Part shown: piece after piece, positions 33,299-44,665 of the stretch
Numbering within the stretch: position 1 is the stretch's first letter
How the letters are laid out: every line of letters starts with the position of its first letter
Origin: Mortierella sp. BCC40632
Taxonomy: Eukaryota; Mortierellomycota; Mortierellomycetes; Mortierellales; Mortierellaceae
Direction: 5' to 3'
Length of the DNA stretch: 64,000 nucleotides
Assembly: GCA_011634665.1 (NCBI GenBank)
Contig: WAEK01000012.1
Span: forward strand, 310,001 to 374,000
Translations under genes and position numbers: made by a program
Notes under the pieces: generated by a model
Database searches by the model: none
What the model saw: only the letters and a program-made list of their open reading frames with translations
What the model was told of the DNA's origin: nothing

Positions 33299-34982
33299 GA
33301 GAAAGAGAGAAAGAGAGAGAGATGATGAACAAAGTGGGCATGTGTGTGCTCCGCTCCTTTTATGAACAGAGAGCAAAGGCGGGGCGAATCCTGTCACGGC
33401 GCATAAACGCTTCTTCCTCCCCTCCCGGCACTCAGAGACTCAGTGAGCATGCCGCGAGAGCTGTTTGAGGATGCGGCTCCGCCTGCGGCCCCCCCCTTGG
33501 CTTGCCCGCATTGTCTGCCATGGCGCCCGCCAGGCTCCTGTCCCACCACGCCAAGGAAACGCCGAACAAGTCTTGGCCGTCGTGCCACCATGATCCTTCC
33601 GTGGGGCCGTGCTGGCACGATCTCTGAATGCATCTCTGTCCACTTCCCACCTCAGTCACTTCTGACTCCTCCCTTCTCTTTCCTCTTCCTCTTCCTCTTC
33701 CTGTTCCTCTTCTTCCTCCCCCTCCTCTTCCTCTTCCTCCTCCCTCTCCTTCTTTTTGCGGCCGCTTCTACCTCCACCCTCGCCTTCTTCCTTTTCTTCA
33801 TCCTCTTCCCCACCTCCTTCGACGGTTACTCTCTTCCATGCTGCTCCCTTGCGGGGACTGCCCCGACGGGACGGGAGCTCTTTCATTTTCCTGCGCAGCT
33901 GTCCCGCGTGGATTTGTCAGGTTACCGCTTTGTAAGACCGCCTCCCCGAAGAAGAGAGCGGCCGTCCGTTCATTCGCACAGGGAATCGTCCGTCGCCTGG
34001 TGCTGACGGATGTTGTCCGAGTAACGGATAACGTTCCATTCGGCCCTAACTCGCTGTTACCCGTTGTTTGTAATGGTTTTTTTTCTCCTCCTCTCTTGCT
34101 GCTTTCTGTCATTGTGTTCAGAGCCCCTCAACCCTCCACCCTTCCGTCGCACACACTAAATGCGAGCAATTGAGAATTGAATGGCGGAGCGATAATAGGG
34201 CTCCGTGCCAAGGAAATCGGTTGCAATGCCAAGGTGCCAAGCTGAAGCACTAATTGATTCTTTTCTGGGCATCCAAGCTTATTCTCAGGAAACCCTATGG
34301 TATGCGCCCATTTCCCAGGATAGTACGGGGGGCTGATGCCCAGCTTAAAGGAGCCCGTAGCGCTGCAACACATAATTAATCCGGGTGTTCTAGCCAAGCC
34401 AGTTTGTCCCACTGTTCAGTCTTCTTTACCCGCTTGTCTTCCATGTGCTGGAAAAATGCAGCTCGTGCTCACTTAATCCCTCCTGGCCTGACTGCATGCG
34501 CGTTTTTTTTTTTTTTGTCCTGATCCATGTTCAGGTACCACTGTTGTCCTATGTTTATCCTCTTTCTGTCCCCCACTTTCCTACCATAGATTGGCCTTGC
34601 CCAACGGTGGTACAGACACTGCTGTTACGCGACAGACCTCTGTGTGGAATGTGCAGAGGTAGGTGTCCCTCAGAAACGGGCCGTGCCAGGCGCCTGTGTT
34701 TCTGGTATTGATTTGACCGGCATCTCGGCTGTTTTGTGCCCCGTCGGATGGATGGCCAGTGGGCGAGTCGGACTCGTAAAAAATAAAAGGCAAAAAAAAA
34801 AAAACGTGCTTGCCCGGGATGGGGTGGTAGTAACTGCCTTACTAGATACTGCAATTGCAAGTGAACCCAATATCCATCCACTGCGTCATTTTTTAGTGTT
34901 CCCTACTATTTACAAGGCCTCTCCTGGATAAACATAGCTTCCTCATTACTTTATTGTCCTTTCTTTAACTCCTCGGTTACTG
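33114..34982. other. Intergenic: GTGTGTGGGTAT minisatellite and TCCTCT-rich stretch
   Basis: Just upstream of the 358-residue gene there is a GT-rich minisatellite (33122-33190) and GA repeats (33267-33320). A TTCCTCT-rich block lies at about 33690-33760. The remainder to 34982 is mixed sequence with T/A runs near 34504 and 34793. No gene supported. Confidence 0.5.
33122..33190. repeat. GT-rich minisatellite (unit about GTGTGTGGGTAT)
   Basis: Several imperfect copies of a 12-14 bp GT-rich unit in tandem, in the 5' leader of the gene at 32037-33113; transcribed as CA-rich in the gene's sense. Confidence 0.85.
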
Positions 34983-36133
34983 TCATTTCTCTTCTTCAAC
35001 TGTTGTTGCAACCGCTGGTGAGTTGGTAGTCGTTGCAGTGCTGACAGTAGACGCTCGTTGGACAATCGTCGGGAGCCACTTTTCCTCAGGAATGGCCTGC
35101 GCCCATTCTGGCACGGGGAGCGAGAATGAGCTCATCACTTGAACGATTGTCTGTAGGTCCTCATCCGAAATCTGTGCCGCTGCCTCGCCATCCTCGGGCC
35201 CTAGCTCGATCTGTACAGGAGCAGGAAGGGTAGGTACGGGCAGAGACCCATTTCTTGACCGTTCATGGAGATAGCCGTCGTAGCCTTGTTCGTCGTTCTC
35301 GTTGTCGTCTGTATGGTGTTGTTGGTTGGAGCTACTGCTGTCCTCGTCTTCGTCATCGCTTTGCATGAGGCTGTAGTTTCCGCCATAGCCATCTCCTTGA
35401 TCAAGGGGGATATACCCAAACGGCTCCATGTCGCCTTCATCGTCGTCTTCTTCTTCCTCTATTCCATCGCCTTCTTCTGACGACATAAAGCCTCTATGGC
35501 CATTCATGTCGTTGGCAACGCTATTGACTGAGCTCTGTTCAATACCGTTTTCGTGACCAGGGTCGAAGCTAGTAGGTGTTGCCAGTTGACCTACAACTTG
35601 CTGTTGTCCATCAATGCCAAAGTCTCTCACGATGTTGAAGGCTGATGGGACTAATAAGTGCCTAGGAGAAAAGTGACTAAGGGGTCAGGTCTCGGCCAGG
35701 CAATTCGAGGCTAGGCCGTGAACAATGGATCATAGATGATGACGATGTAGCTGACTTCATACCTCGGTCGAGTTGCTCGTCCATGTCCAATTCATCTAGC
35801 ATTCGGTCCACGGCATCCAGCTGCTCCTGGCTTACATCGTAGTCTGTTTCGGAATCGTGTGCGTCTGATTGCATCCTTTGCATGTTCATGTCATGGACGA
35901 AGAGCCCTTGTTGATCATTCCATCTTGGAGAGAGCTCAGATGGAAAAATTTCCGGCACGTGCTTGCTGAATTTTTGTGTGGTAACATGGTCCAATGTTGC
36001 GCATACTGCAGATGGAACTTTGGCCCAACAATGGATTAAACAACCCACCCGTCTTCAAACAGGTTGTGGATGTTCGAGTACCTACGACCGTATTCATGAT
36101 TGTAGTATCTTTCGGGCGCAGGTCTCGACTCAT
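34983..36133 (-). CDS. MEA1-like protein (male-enhanced antigen 1 family)
   Basis: Three exons on the minus strand: 36133-36086, 35961-35763 and 35641-34983; phases agree and give 301 residues. The C-terminus matches the MEA1 family: ISDEDLQTIVQVMSSFSLPV, then PEWAQAIPEEKWLPTIVQ, compared with the human pattern (VELVKRTMAGVSLP..VPAWA..ISDAQWEDVVQ). Upstream there is an acidic stretch, then GYIPLDQ and YSLMQSDDEDED, also MEA1-like. Residues ~15-80 are a fungal extension rich in Asp/Glu (QLDAVDRMLDELDMDEQLDR). The molecular role of MEA1 is not established. The first exon model (MSRDLRPKDTTIMNTV) uses a gtaggt donor; an alternative with a longer, ATG-less upstream exon to ~36400 cannot be fully excluded. 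It is divergent from the first gene of the GTPase array. Confidence 0.65.
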
Positions 36134-36752
36134 CGCATTCGCTAATGCAAAAAACTGAAAACAGGCTGCCGGATTCTCCTATCTCCTTGGACTCCCCCTC
36201 AATTTTTTGAAGCGATCGACACATGTTGACTGTCTGGAGCTGGCCAAAATGAAGTGTAGCTTGAGCTAACATGGTACAAGCGAGCAAGTCTAACGTTGCA
36301 TGCAAAGGAGTGTGGTGGCGATACGCGTCACCACATACTTCTCGTATGCTCTGCTCAATGTAACGCACAGTGTTAGTGAAAACACTCGACCGTTTCGTAG
36401 GTTCTCGCTATTTCAGTTCAATTGTAGTCGAGCCTATTTGAGTTGTACGATACCTGTTTGGCCTACTACAAAGCTGATCTGGATAGCTTTTGAGATCTTC
36501 CGCAATATGAAGGCTACAACAGAGGCTACAACAGAGGCTGGCCAAATCCTGACGAATGGAATTACAGCGACGGGGGTCTCCTGGCGATGTCAGGTAAGGT
36601 TTTTGAACCAACATCAAGCCATCCTTCATGGATTTGGTGATTGAAGCGGGCGTGAGAACGCTCAGAGAGATGGTCTTCGCTATCATGTGCGCCTTTCCCG
36701 TATGCATCGCGGTATATGAGTGCAATGATCCAGTTGTGACTTGCACTATACC

Positions 36753-36791
36753 TTCGCCCTCTCCCCTTGCCCCCATCCCTAACTTCGCCCT
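36753..36791 (+). promoter_or_regulatory. TTCGCCCT boxes upstream of GTPase 1
   Basis: Two copies of TTCGCCCT at 36753-36760 and 36784-36791, followed at ~36874 by ATTTTAAAA. The same box precedes every other member of the array, so it is likely a shared promoter element. Confidence 0.5.
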
Positions 36792-37090
36792 CACCTTCAC
36801 CACCACCATCACTTTCGTTTTCATCCTCCCGCAGCCAAGGCTCTTAGCCACCAAGACGAACAGTTAGCCCCATGATTTTAAAACTAGCATTCCTCTACGC
36901 CTTCTTCCTTCCTTTTCTTCTTATTCACTCCGATACCTTCAGCTCACCACCGCATCTAAAAAAAAAAGTAAGTTGAAGATGATTAACTTATATGCCTCTT
37001 AGATGCGTGTCGTTTGTACCTTGGATTCTGAAGTATCAACCCCTTCTTATTGCATAAAAAAGCAAGGAGATCCACCAAGGAACAATAGCT

Positions 37091-38887
37091 ATGGCCGAAA
37101 CTTCTCATGAAACATCGTCAGGGTATGTTGAGTTCCATTGACCAGCGACAAATCCCACCCCAGGTCACTCGACTAAATCAAGAGACACCAAACTCACTCA
37201 TCGCGGTCCTGTTCCTCTGAATTTACGGTGGACCGTTGGTTCGCCTAGGAGCCAAGATGTGGAAAACACTTTCAACATCCTTATTCTTGGTCCTTCACAA
37301 TCTGGAAAGTCTACTTTGATTGCGGCTATTGGTCAATACTTCCTCCCGGGCAGCAAGATTGATACCACTCACATCGGCGATGGAAATCTGTCGTGTACCA
37401 AGAATGTCCGAGTGGTGGAGTACATATCCGACTTTCCCGAATTCGAATTAATCGATACTGACCCTTCACAACAGAGATTTCACAGGCACCAGGATCCTAT
37501 CACCCAGGAGCAAACAATTCTAGACGAAGCCAAAATTGATATGTTTACGATCCTCGACGAGAGTTTCCAAAAGTACAGGAGAAATCTCAATTATTCTAAT
37601 GACCTAGAGGTCCGTCAAACTCATCCGACGTCTGAGAAAAAGTATCGATTTCGCATTTTGGACACCCCTGGACTGGATGATACTGATGGCCAGGACGTAA
37701 GAAACGTCGCCAATGTCCTTCAAGCCGTTTCCAAAGTAGAGGAGATTCACCTGGTTCTCATAGTGGTTTCGATCGATCTTCCTCTGACGCAAGGTCTCCA
37801 AAACGCTCTGGAGGACTATCGCAACATCTTTTCAGACATGAGGGGTCTTATTGCTTTTGTCCATACAAAAGTAGACTACCAGAGAATCCATCCAGAGAAA
37901 CCGCAATTCAGCAAATCTCTTGACAAGAGGAAAGAAGAGCTGAACAGGATCATGGGCAGAGAGATTCCCTTTTTCCTTATTAACTCGGATTTGGATGAGG
38001 ATCTGCCGGTTCACATCTATCTGAGGCAAGTTATGATCCAGTATGTCCTAGGGCTAGTCTGGTTGAATATCTCTGTTTCAGTAAATCGGATGCGATTATT
38101 CAAGACAAATCAGATGCGTACGGTCGATGCGTGCGTGATCAGCAACTGTAAAGCGGATCTCGCAGAGATCAAACGAGCAGCAACAGACTTTCAAGCCAAA
38201 GTCGACGCCAACAAGGCCAAGAGCACTGCAGAGAGGGCAAAGAAAATAGCCAGTCTTCGCCTCGATGTTACCGAGTACCAGAGTGACATTCAGGAGACAG
38301 AAGCAAATCTCTGTTACCTGGACACTGACGACCTTGTGTTCCTTGATGAAAGAGCGACCAGACAGGATTGGGGCTTTTCCGACGTTTTTGGAAAGTCTTC
38401 TACGGAGCTTGAGGTATCAGGGCTAGCATGTACAATCGATCTAGTTCGTGAGGAACGGTCTGGCTTTGAGATTGAGGCTTGTAAGGGTGGGAAAGGCCAC
38501 CGTTTCTGGGCTGCGAAGGTCAAGCGGAACTCATGGGTCCCTGGATCCTATCATGTAAAGCTGTTTGCTAAGTGTCGAACATGGTACCGTGAAAGAATCA
38601 GTCGACTAGAATATCATCTGAAGACTCAGAGAGAAGCACTCCAAGATCTTCTCGATGAGATTGCCAGACTTGAAGTATCGGACCAGACAGAAGAGGATGA
38701 GGAGACAAGGAGAGAGAGGCTGCAGATTCAGGATGACCAGATCAGGTGTCACAAGGTCGATGCATTTGCCAAGCGAGTTGCGCTCCAGATGAGCCTCTTC
38801 AAAGCGGTTGCGGAGGCTGGTGTGTATGAGGCTGGCCCAGCGGAAAGTGCACTTAAAGTAGCCGACTTTTATGCCAAATATGAATAG
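37091..38887 (+). CDS. GTPase 1: AIG1/GIMAP-like P-loop GTPase with coiled-coil tail
   Basis: Exons 37091-37122 and 37249-38887, joined in phase 2; 556 residues. G1 is GPSQSGKS (25-32), G3 DTPGLDDTDG (from 149) and G4 TKVD (217-220), so all nucleotide-binding motifs are canonical. The closest familiar class is the AIG1/GIMAP and septin-like branch of TRAFAC GTPases, judged from DTPGxxDT and the large helical C-terminus; that placement is an inference. Residues ~290-360 are coiled coil, then a conserved module (KGGKGHRFWAAKVKR ... GSYHVKLFAK), a second coiled coil and the C-terminal FKAVAEAGVYE ... ADFYAKY. The protein stops at YAKYE, about 15-17 residues before its paralogues, which continue with IPAxGEE. 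It is the leftmost copy of the array; only a 10-codon exon precedes the G domain. Its cellular role is unknown. Confidence 0.85.
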
Positions 38888-39747
38888 TTCCTGCTGACTT
38901 CCATATGCTCAAACAAGTATCCATGTGTGAACCATCCTAACTAGTTACGAGGAATGAGTAAGCTAATAAAAAAATATGCAAATATACAGCAGTCGAAGCA
39001 CTTAGAAAGAAAGAAAGAAAAAAGTCGAAGTACTGGTCGGGAACGTCGGCGATTCCCAGCCACCTACCTGGAGAATACTCTTGTTCATCTTTGTCCCTCG
39101 ATCTTTTTTTTTTTTTTTTTTTTTTTCGAGTAAGGAAATCACTTGCTTGCAAGTGACGACAGGTCGTGGTATCTCTCTTTTAATGACTACAACCTCCAGT
39201 TCCGACTTGGCTACTTCTTTTCATGCTCAACCATTGAAAAGACATTCCCCAGGCCGGATGGAAATGAAGTGCTAGGGCCTCCCAGTGGACGCCGGCAACA
39301 TGGAATGGTTTACCCAAGCAATGGCTCATGTCGACCCGTTGATCGAAGTATACTTTCCCGCATCACTTGTGCGCCCACTGTCATTCCACTGGATGCAGCT
39401 TTGCCCAAGGGGTAAAGGGCACGGACCTTCACCATACTTGTTTTACTGCAGCCTGCAGTGTTTGCATGATTTGTGTTGTGGTCTTCGCTCCGCCCTCATC
39501 GTGTCGTCTTCGCCCTCGCTCTCAACGCTGTGCCAGTCCTCTCCGCCCACCTTTGTACTCCGTCATCAGAACCTCTCTGCTTGCTGAGGACTCGTCAGCG
39601 GTGCCGGACCATCTGATCAAGTTCTTAAAAGAGTCCCTCGCCTTGCTCTTATCCTTTAACCCACTTCATCTCACTTCAACCAGCCTTAACTAACCCCAAA
39701 CTACTTTTTATTTCACACCTTCGCCACGTCTTACACCTCTGAGTGAT
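38888..39747. other. Intergenic between GTPase 1 and 2
   Basis: No gene seen. Holds the GTPase 1 3' side, a T24 run near 39103-39126 and the GTPase 2 promoter with a TTCGCCCT box. Confidence 0.5.
39509..39516 (+). promoter_or_regulatory. TTCGCCCT box upstream of GTPase 2
   Basis: TTCGCCCT about 240 bp before the coding start, with a CGCCCT variant just upstream and TTAAAA at 39624. Shared with the rest of the array. Confidence 0.5.
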
Positions 39748-39763
39748 ATGTAGGTGCATCACT

Positions 39764-39826
<63 letters not shown>

Positions 39827-41548
39827 GCCTCCTGTGCTCTTCATCCAGTCAACTAAGTTGTTCATAATACCCCTAAATCCATTAATAGGGAAGTGGCTAC
39901 TTCTTCCAACATGGAGACTACTGTAGAGCATGACTCCATTGTTGCCAGCGGCGCGAAAAAAACGTTCAATATCGTCATTATTGGTCCAACACAGTCTGGA
40001 AAATCCTCTCTGATCGAGGCCATTGGTCACTACTTCTTCCCTGATCACGAGGCGGATCACACTAATATTGGTGACGGCAACATGTCTTGCACAAAGGATG
40101 TCCGAATCGTCGAGTACGAATCTCACCTGCCAGAATACGATTTGGTAGAAGTTACCCCCGCACGCAGTCGTCCGACTCGAGTTGAGGCCCAGAGAAAGAT
40201 TGTCGATGTGCCTCAGCTCTTTACCAATGAAAATTACAAGCTATACAAGCAGATGTTTGATCGGACGAGTGGTCTAGAGATCTGTCCAAGTGCACCAGCA
40301 TCTTCAATCAAGTATAAATTCCGTCTCTTTGACACGCCCGGATTGGATGATACGGGTGGCAATGATGTGAAGAGTGTTGCCAAGATCTTGGAAGCCCTCT
40401 CCAGAGAAGGAGAGGTCCACATGGTTCTTGTCACTCTTGCGCTCAGTGTGCATCTATCTCAGGGAATTCAAGCAGCTCTGGAGGACTACCGCAACATATT
40501 TTCTGAGATGAGAGGTCTATTTGCGTTTGTGCATACCAAGTCGGACTACAAGAAGCTACACCCAAGTTCTGTGAAAGGCTGTCAGTCCCTTAAAGCTAGG
40601 AAGGAGATGCTAAACAGGATCATGGGCTTGAAAGTTCAACACCTCGTTATCGACTCAAACCTTGAAGATCTGTCTAGCCAACAATTTGGAACCTATCTCA
40701 TGTTTGACGCTATCCGAGAAGCTCTTTCATCGGCAAGCCTGAATGTGCCAGTATCGATGGATCGAATTCGAGTGAGCAAGACCAGCCGAATGCGAGAAGT
40801 GGACGCACTCGTAGTTAAAAGACAAAGGGGACTCATCGAGAAATTACAGAGAGGCACACACGATATTCAATCTGACGTCAACGAAGAGGCAATCAAAAAC
40901 CTTGGACTCAGGATTACAGAGATCATGTATAGGATGCGAGAAGATATGAAAAATCTATCCCACCTTGATACTGACGATCTCGAACTCATCTCTGAGGCAG
41001 AGATGAATGAGATGTGGGGAATTCTCGACCTCTTTCGGAGTGAAGAGTCTTCCAAAAAAATACTTGAGGTCATAAACCTGGAGAACACAATTGACGTTAT
41101 CCGCGAGGTGTCGTCGGGCGTCTCAATCAGAAAAGTGCAGGGGGGTCAAGGGCACAATTACTGGAGGGCAGAAATCGAACGATCGAGCTTTTCGAGGGGA
41201 CTATATCGAGCCAAGTTTTACTCTATACGTCGAAAGATGCATAAGACAGAGGTTCAAAGACTCAGAGAGGGCATTGAAAAGGGAAGGGAGACTCTCTTCG
41301 AGACCCATAACCGAATGGAGTCACTTATCACATCAGCCACGAGGGAAGAGCAGGCCAAGATTTACGAGACTCTCATGCGCGCCGAGCGACAGTCACTTCA
41401 CCTGGATCTGTTCAAGGCCATCGCGGAAGCTGGTGTGTACGAAGGCGAGATATCTAGCTGTGCTGAACGAGTTGCCGAATTCTACACAGAGTATATCCCA
41501 GCAAGGGGTGAGGAGATTTCCATGGAGCTCGTTCCAATCCCGAGTTGA
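39748..41548 (+). CDS. GTPase 2: AIG1/GIMAP-like P-loop GTPase, split start codon
   Basis: The second exon (39889-41548) opens with G GAA GTG GCT ACT. The preceding donor-like site ends in AT (39748-39749/gtaggt), so the initiator ATG is created by splicing; 553 residues. If the intron is not used, translation could start at the internal ATG 39911 with little loss. G1 is GPTQSGKS (33-40), G3 DTPGLDDTGG (from 149) and G4 TKSD (217-220), all canonical. Downstream are a coiled coil, the conserved module (QGGQGHNYWRAEIERS ... GLYRAKFYSIRR), a second coiled coil and the C-terminal FKAIAEAGVYEGEISS ... IPARGEE. The 139-nt intron contains a 58-base T run. Function unknown; nearest class as for GTPase 1. 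Confidence 0.85.
39768..39825 (+). repeat. 58-base T homopolymer inside GTPase 2 intron 1
   Basis: Uninterrupted run of 58 T between the AT/gtaggt donor and the attaatag acceptor. It makes up over 40% of the intron and could affect splicing or be an assembly length error. Confidence 0.95.
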
Positions 41549-41582
41549 AAAGTTAGTTTGAGTTGATTAAAGTCCTGTTGCC

Positions 41583-41617
<35 letters not shown>
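41583..41617. repeat. (CAT)n trinucleotide repeat
   Basis: About eleven CAT units just downstream of the GTPase 2 stop codon. Confidence 0.93.
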
Positions 41618-41932
41618 CTCTTCTTTTTTTTTTTGTAGTACACACGTTCCCATCCAACCTCGCATGATGGAATAAAAGGAGGAGACTAGACCTCATAATG
41701 CAGCTGAAGCTTCGCCCTTCGCTCTATTCTCCAAGTACTGACTCGAGTCCCGGCCGGGATCATTTCTGAAGCTCTCACTCCTTGACCCAAATTAACCATT
41801 GCAGCTTGTCTTGTTCAACTCGACGCTTTGTCCTCTAGCATCCTGTAAAAAAAAAAAAAAAGACTGCCAATCATATCGAGCTTGTGCTCTTCCCGAGCTG
41901 AATTTTGGACCCTGTCGCTGTTTTAACACGAC

Positions 41933-42022
41933 TTCGCCCTATTCCGTATGCACACCTTGCCCTCGGTCCCTTGCCCTCGTCCTCCGCCCACTGGACACAG
42001 AACTCCTAGCCTATGTATTTAA
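41933..42022 (+). promoter_or_regulatory. TTCGCCCT box and TATTTAA box of GTPase 3
   Basis: TTCGCCCT at 41933-41940, TTGCCCTCG variants downstream, and TATTTAA at 42016-42022, 103 bp before the start codon. GTPase 5 has its TATTTAA box at almost the same distance (102 bp). Confidence 0.55.
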
Positions 42023-42118
42023 GGCTGACATCCCGTTCTACTTTTTCTTTACCACTACTTTCTTGCTTTTCTTCTCACTCGTTCTTTCACATTTGATTGC
42101 CACCACCCTTCAAAGACC

Positions 42119-44392
42119 ATGTAAGCCGAGCCCACCGGTCCTGTTCTTCTTGGCCATCAAGTGTATACTCCTCAGTTTATTGACATAGTATACATTCTTT
42201 ATTGCACTGAAGGACTAAAGACGATCCTTTTAACAAAGAGACTACCGATGGGCAAGAGCCTTTGGATGGCACTTCACACGAAGTCTCAGAGTACGTTTAG
42301 CTCTATTGACCTGGCCTTCTCTCCAAGTCGCACAGCCAAAGGAGACATCAAGAAACTTCAAGATCACTGACTTTGAAATCACTTCTCTAAACCTGTGGGA
42401 AAACTACTTCCTTAGGATTCGATCATATCAATCGGATAGAGAGAAAACTGCTGGCAAAGAGAAATCTCTAGAGTCAACGCAGAATACTCATATCAAGCAG
42501 ACAAATGGCTTTGGCAGTTCTTCAATTGCGAATGCAAACAATAAGTCAAATAGGTAAACTCAAACTTTTCAGGTCATCAGCCCCATTGAGCTCCTGACTC
42601 TTCTATCTTACGTGGGACCATCAAGACTAACTGCATGGATATGAATAACGTTTTCAGCTTTTCCAGTCATTCCGGGAGTCAGTCGAATGTGACCCGAGCT
42701 GGGAACCAAGAAGAGGAAAGCACCTACAATATCCTCGTCATTGGCCCTTCGCAATCCGGAAAGTCCACTTTGATTGCGGCCATCGGTCAATACTTCTTCC
42801 CAGGCAGTGAGGTTGATTTTAACTATATCGGCGATGGCAATCTATCTTGTACTAAGGATGTCCGAGTGGTGGAATATGAATCCCACTTTCCTGAGTTCGA
42901 GTTGATCAATTCAAACCCTTCTGGGTGGGGCATGTCAGGCAAATCTCTTGTCAGTCTGGATCAAGAAAAACCTGAGGAAACCAAGATTAATATTTCTACC
43001 ATCATTGGTGAAAAAGATTTCCGAAAGTACAGGCAAAAGCTAAACCAATTTGATGACCTAGAGGTGCGCCAAGTTCCCCCAGGTCCTCAGAAAAAGTACC
43101 GATTTCGCATCTTTGACACGCCTGGACTCGAGGATACTGATGGCCAGGATGTAAAAAATGTTGCCAATATCCTTGAGGCTGTTTCCAATGCGGACAAGAT
43201 CCATCTCGTTCTCGTGGTGGTTTCTCTCGGTCTTCCCCTGTCTCTAGGTCTTCAAACCGCACTTGCGGACTATCGCAATATCTTTGCAGATATGAAGGGT
43301 CTTATTGCATTTGTCCATACAAAGGTAGATTACGCGGTCATGCACCCAGAAAACAAAAAGTTTGTCGAGTCTCTTGCTACAAGGAGAGGAAGACTGGACG
43401 GTATCATGGGTCGGGAGATCCCCCACTTTGTGATCAACTCGGATCTCGAAGAGGATCGACCAGTCTGCATCTATCTGAGGCAAGACGCAATCAAGAAAAT
43501 CCTATCCATGGGTCGACTGAATGCCCCTGTCTCAGTGGATCGAATGCAACTAGTCAAGACGAAACAAATGGAGATGGTGGACAGCCGCGCTAAAATCAAC
43601 TGCGAGTGGATGATCCAAAATGTCCAGAGAAGGATGTATGATCTCCAGGCCAGCCTTGACGCAAGTCAAGTCAAAGCTGATGCAGAAAGGGCAAAGGAGA
43701 TATCCAACCTCCATCTCAAGGCAACCGAATATCGATACAACATTCGGGAAACAGAGTCAGAGATCAGCCGCAAGGATAGCGACGAGCTTGAATTCCTTGA
43801 AGAAAGAGAAACTAGTCAGGGCTGGGGCTTTTTTGACTTATTCAGCTTTACACGGTCCTCTACTACTTTAAGTGTGTCAAATCTGCCCTTCATAATTGAC
43901 CAGATCCGCGAAGAGGAGTGTGGCCTCGAGCACAAGTCTGTAGAAGGAGGATATGGCCACAATTATTGGACTGCAAAGGTCGTGCGGCAGGCCTATAATT
44001 CTGCATCTTACCGCGCAAAGTTATACACCAGGCGTCGAAGAAAATATGAAAAGGATCTCGTTTCGCTTCGGCAGACCTTTGATACGCAGAAGGAAGAACT
44101 TCAAGTCCTCCTCGATAAGATAACTGAGATTGAGGCTTTGGGTCCGATAGAAGAAGATGCTGAAACGACCAAGCAAAGATTGCTGATTCAGGCCGACCAG
44201 AGCAAGTATCTTGAGGTTGTCGCGCGCATTAGGCGGCAAACACTGCACCTAAATCTCTTTAAAGCAGTTGCGAACGCTGGTGTGTATGAAGGCGACCCGG
44301 AGGAAAGTGCAAAGAAGGTAGCTGACTTTTATGCAAGATATATCCCAGCTGAGGGAGAAGAAACCCCATTCGAAATAGTCCCAGTTGTGTAG
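42119..44392 (+). CDS. GTPase 3: AIG1/GIMAP-like P-loop GTPase, split start codon, four-exon model
   Basis: Exons: AT at 42119-42120, 42213-42290, 42416-42553 and 42658-44392. All three introns are phase 2, and the first splits the ATG as AT|G; 650 residues. The N-terminal ~95 residues are encoded by small exons and look disordered (MTKDDPFNKETTDGQEP). G1 is GPSQSGKS (102-109), G3 DTPGLEDTDG (from 226) and G4 TKVD (294-297), canonical. It is the closest relative of GTPase 1 by eye: LIAAIGQYF, GDGNLSCTK and RQ.P...KKYRFRI are shared. The tail contains the coiled coils, the YW module (EGGYGHNYWTAKVVR ... SYRAKLYTRR) and FKAVANAGVYEGDPEE ... IPAEGEE. If the 5' exons are not used, an ATG at 42635 gives a shorter N-terminus. 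Confidence 0.83.
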
Positions 44393-44665
44393 GAGAAGCC
44401 ACCTCTATCTTCTCAAACTACTATGGTTCAACGAGATAGTAAAAAAATAAAAAGAGTATGTTGGAAGTTGAGCATGTGCACCGCCAAATATGATACTCTT
44501 GAGCCCAACACTGCTTCGTCCTGTCCACTCATCTTCGCCCTCCCCTTCGCCTTCCCCTTTATTATTTCGGACTTGTAATGGATGGGCTAGTCGAGTCTTA
44601 CGAAGACTAGCCTATACATTATTCTTCAGTGGCAGAAGGACACCATCTGTGGCTCCAGAGGACCG
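44393..44665. other. 3' side of GTPase 3 and relic promoter of GTPase 4
   Basis: A stretch containing the 3' side of GTPase 3, then GAGCCCAACACTGCTTCG and TTCGCCCT at 44534-44541. This matches the promoter region of GTPase 5 (GAGCCCAATATTGTCC, then CTGCTTCGCCCTG) and shows where a former GTPase 4 promoter was. Confidence 0.5.
44534..44541 (+). promoter_or_regulatory. TTCGCCCT box of the GTPase 4 relic
   Basis: Same octamer as at the intact genes, with homologous flanking sequence to the GTPase 5 promoter. It now faces the tyrosine-recombinase relic rather than a first exon. Confidence 0.4.

Larger units (their letters stand above)
41549..42118. other. Intergenic between GTPase 2 and 3, with (CAT)n
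   Basis: Holds a (CAT)n repeat at 41583-41617, an A15 run near 41848 and the GTPase 3 promoter. No gene seen. Confidence 0.5.

Noticed and set aside
36600..36860. Acidic/Gly-rich minus-strand reading that could be an upstream exon of the MEA1-like gene
   Set aside because: It is the complement of the TTCGCCCT-rich promoter of GTPase 1, has a stop just before it and no ATG; a three-exon model starting at 36133 closes without it.
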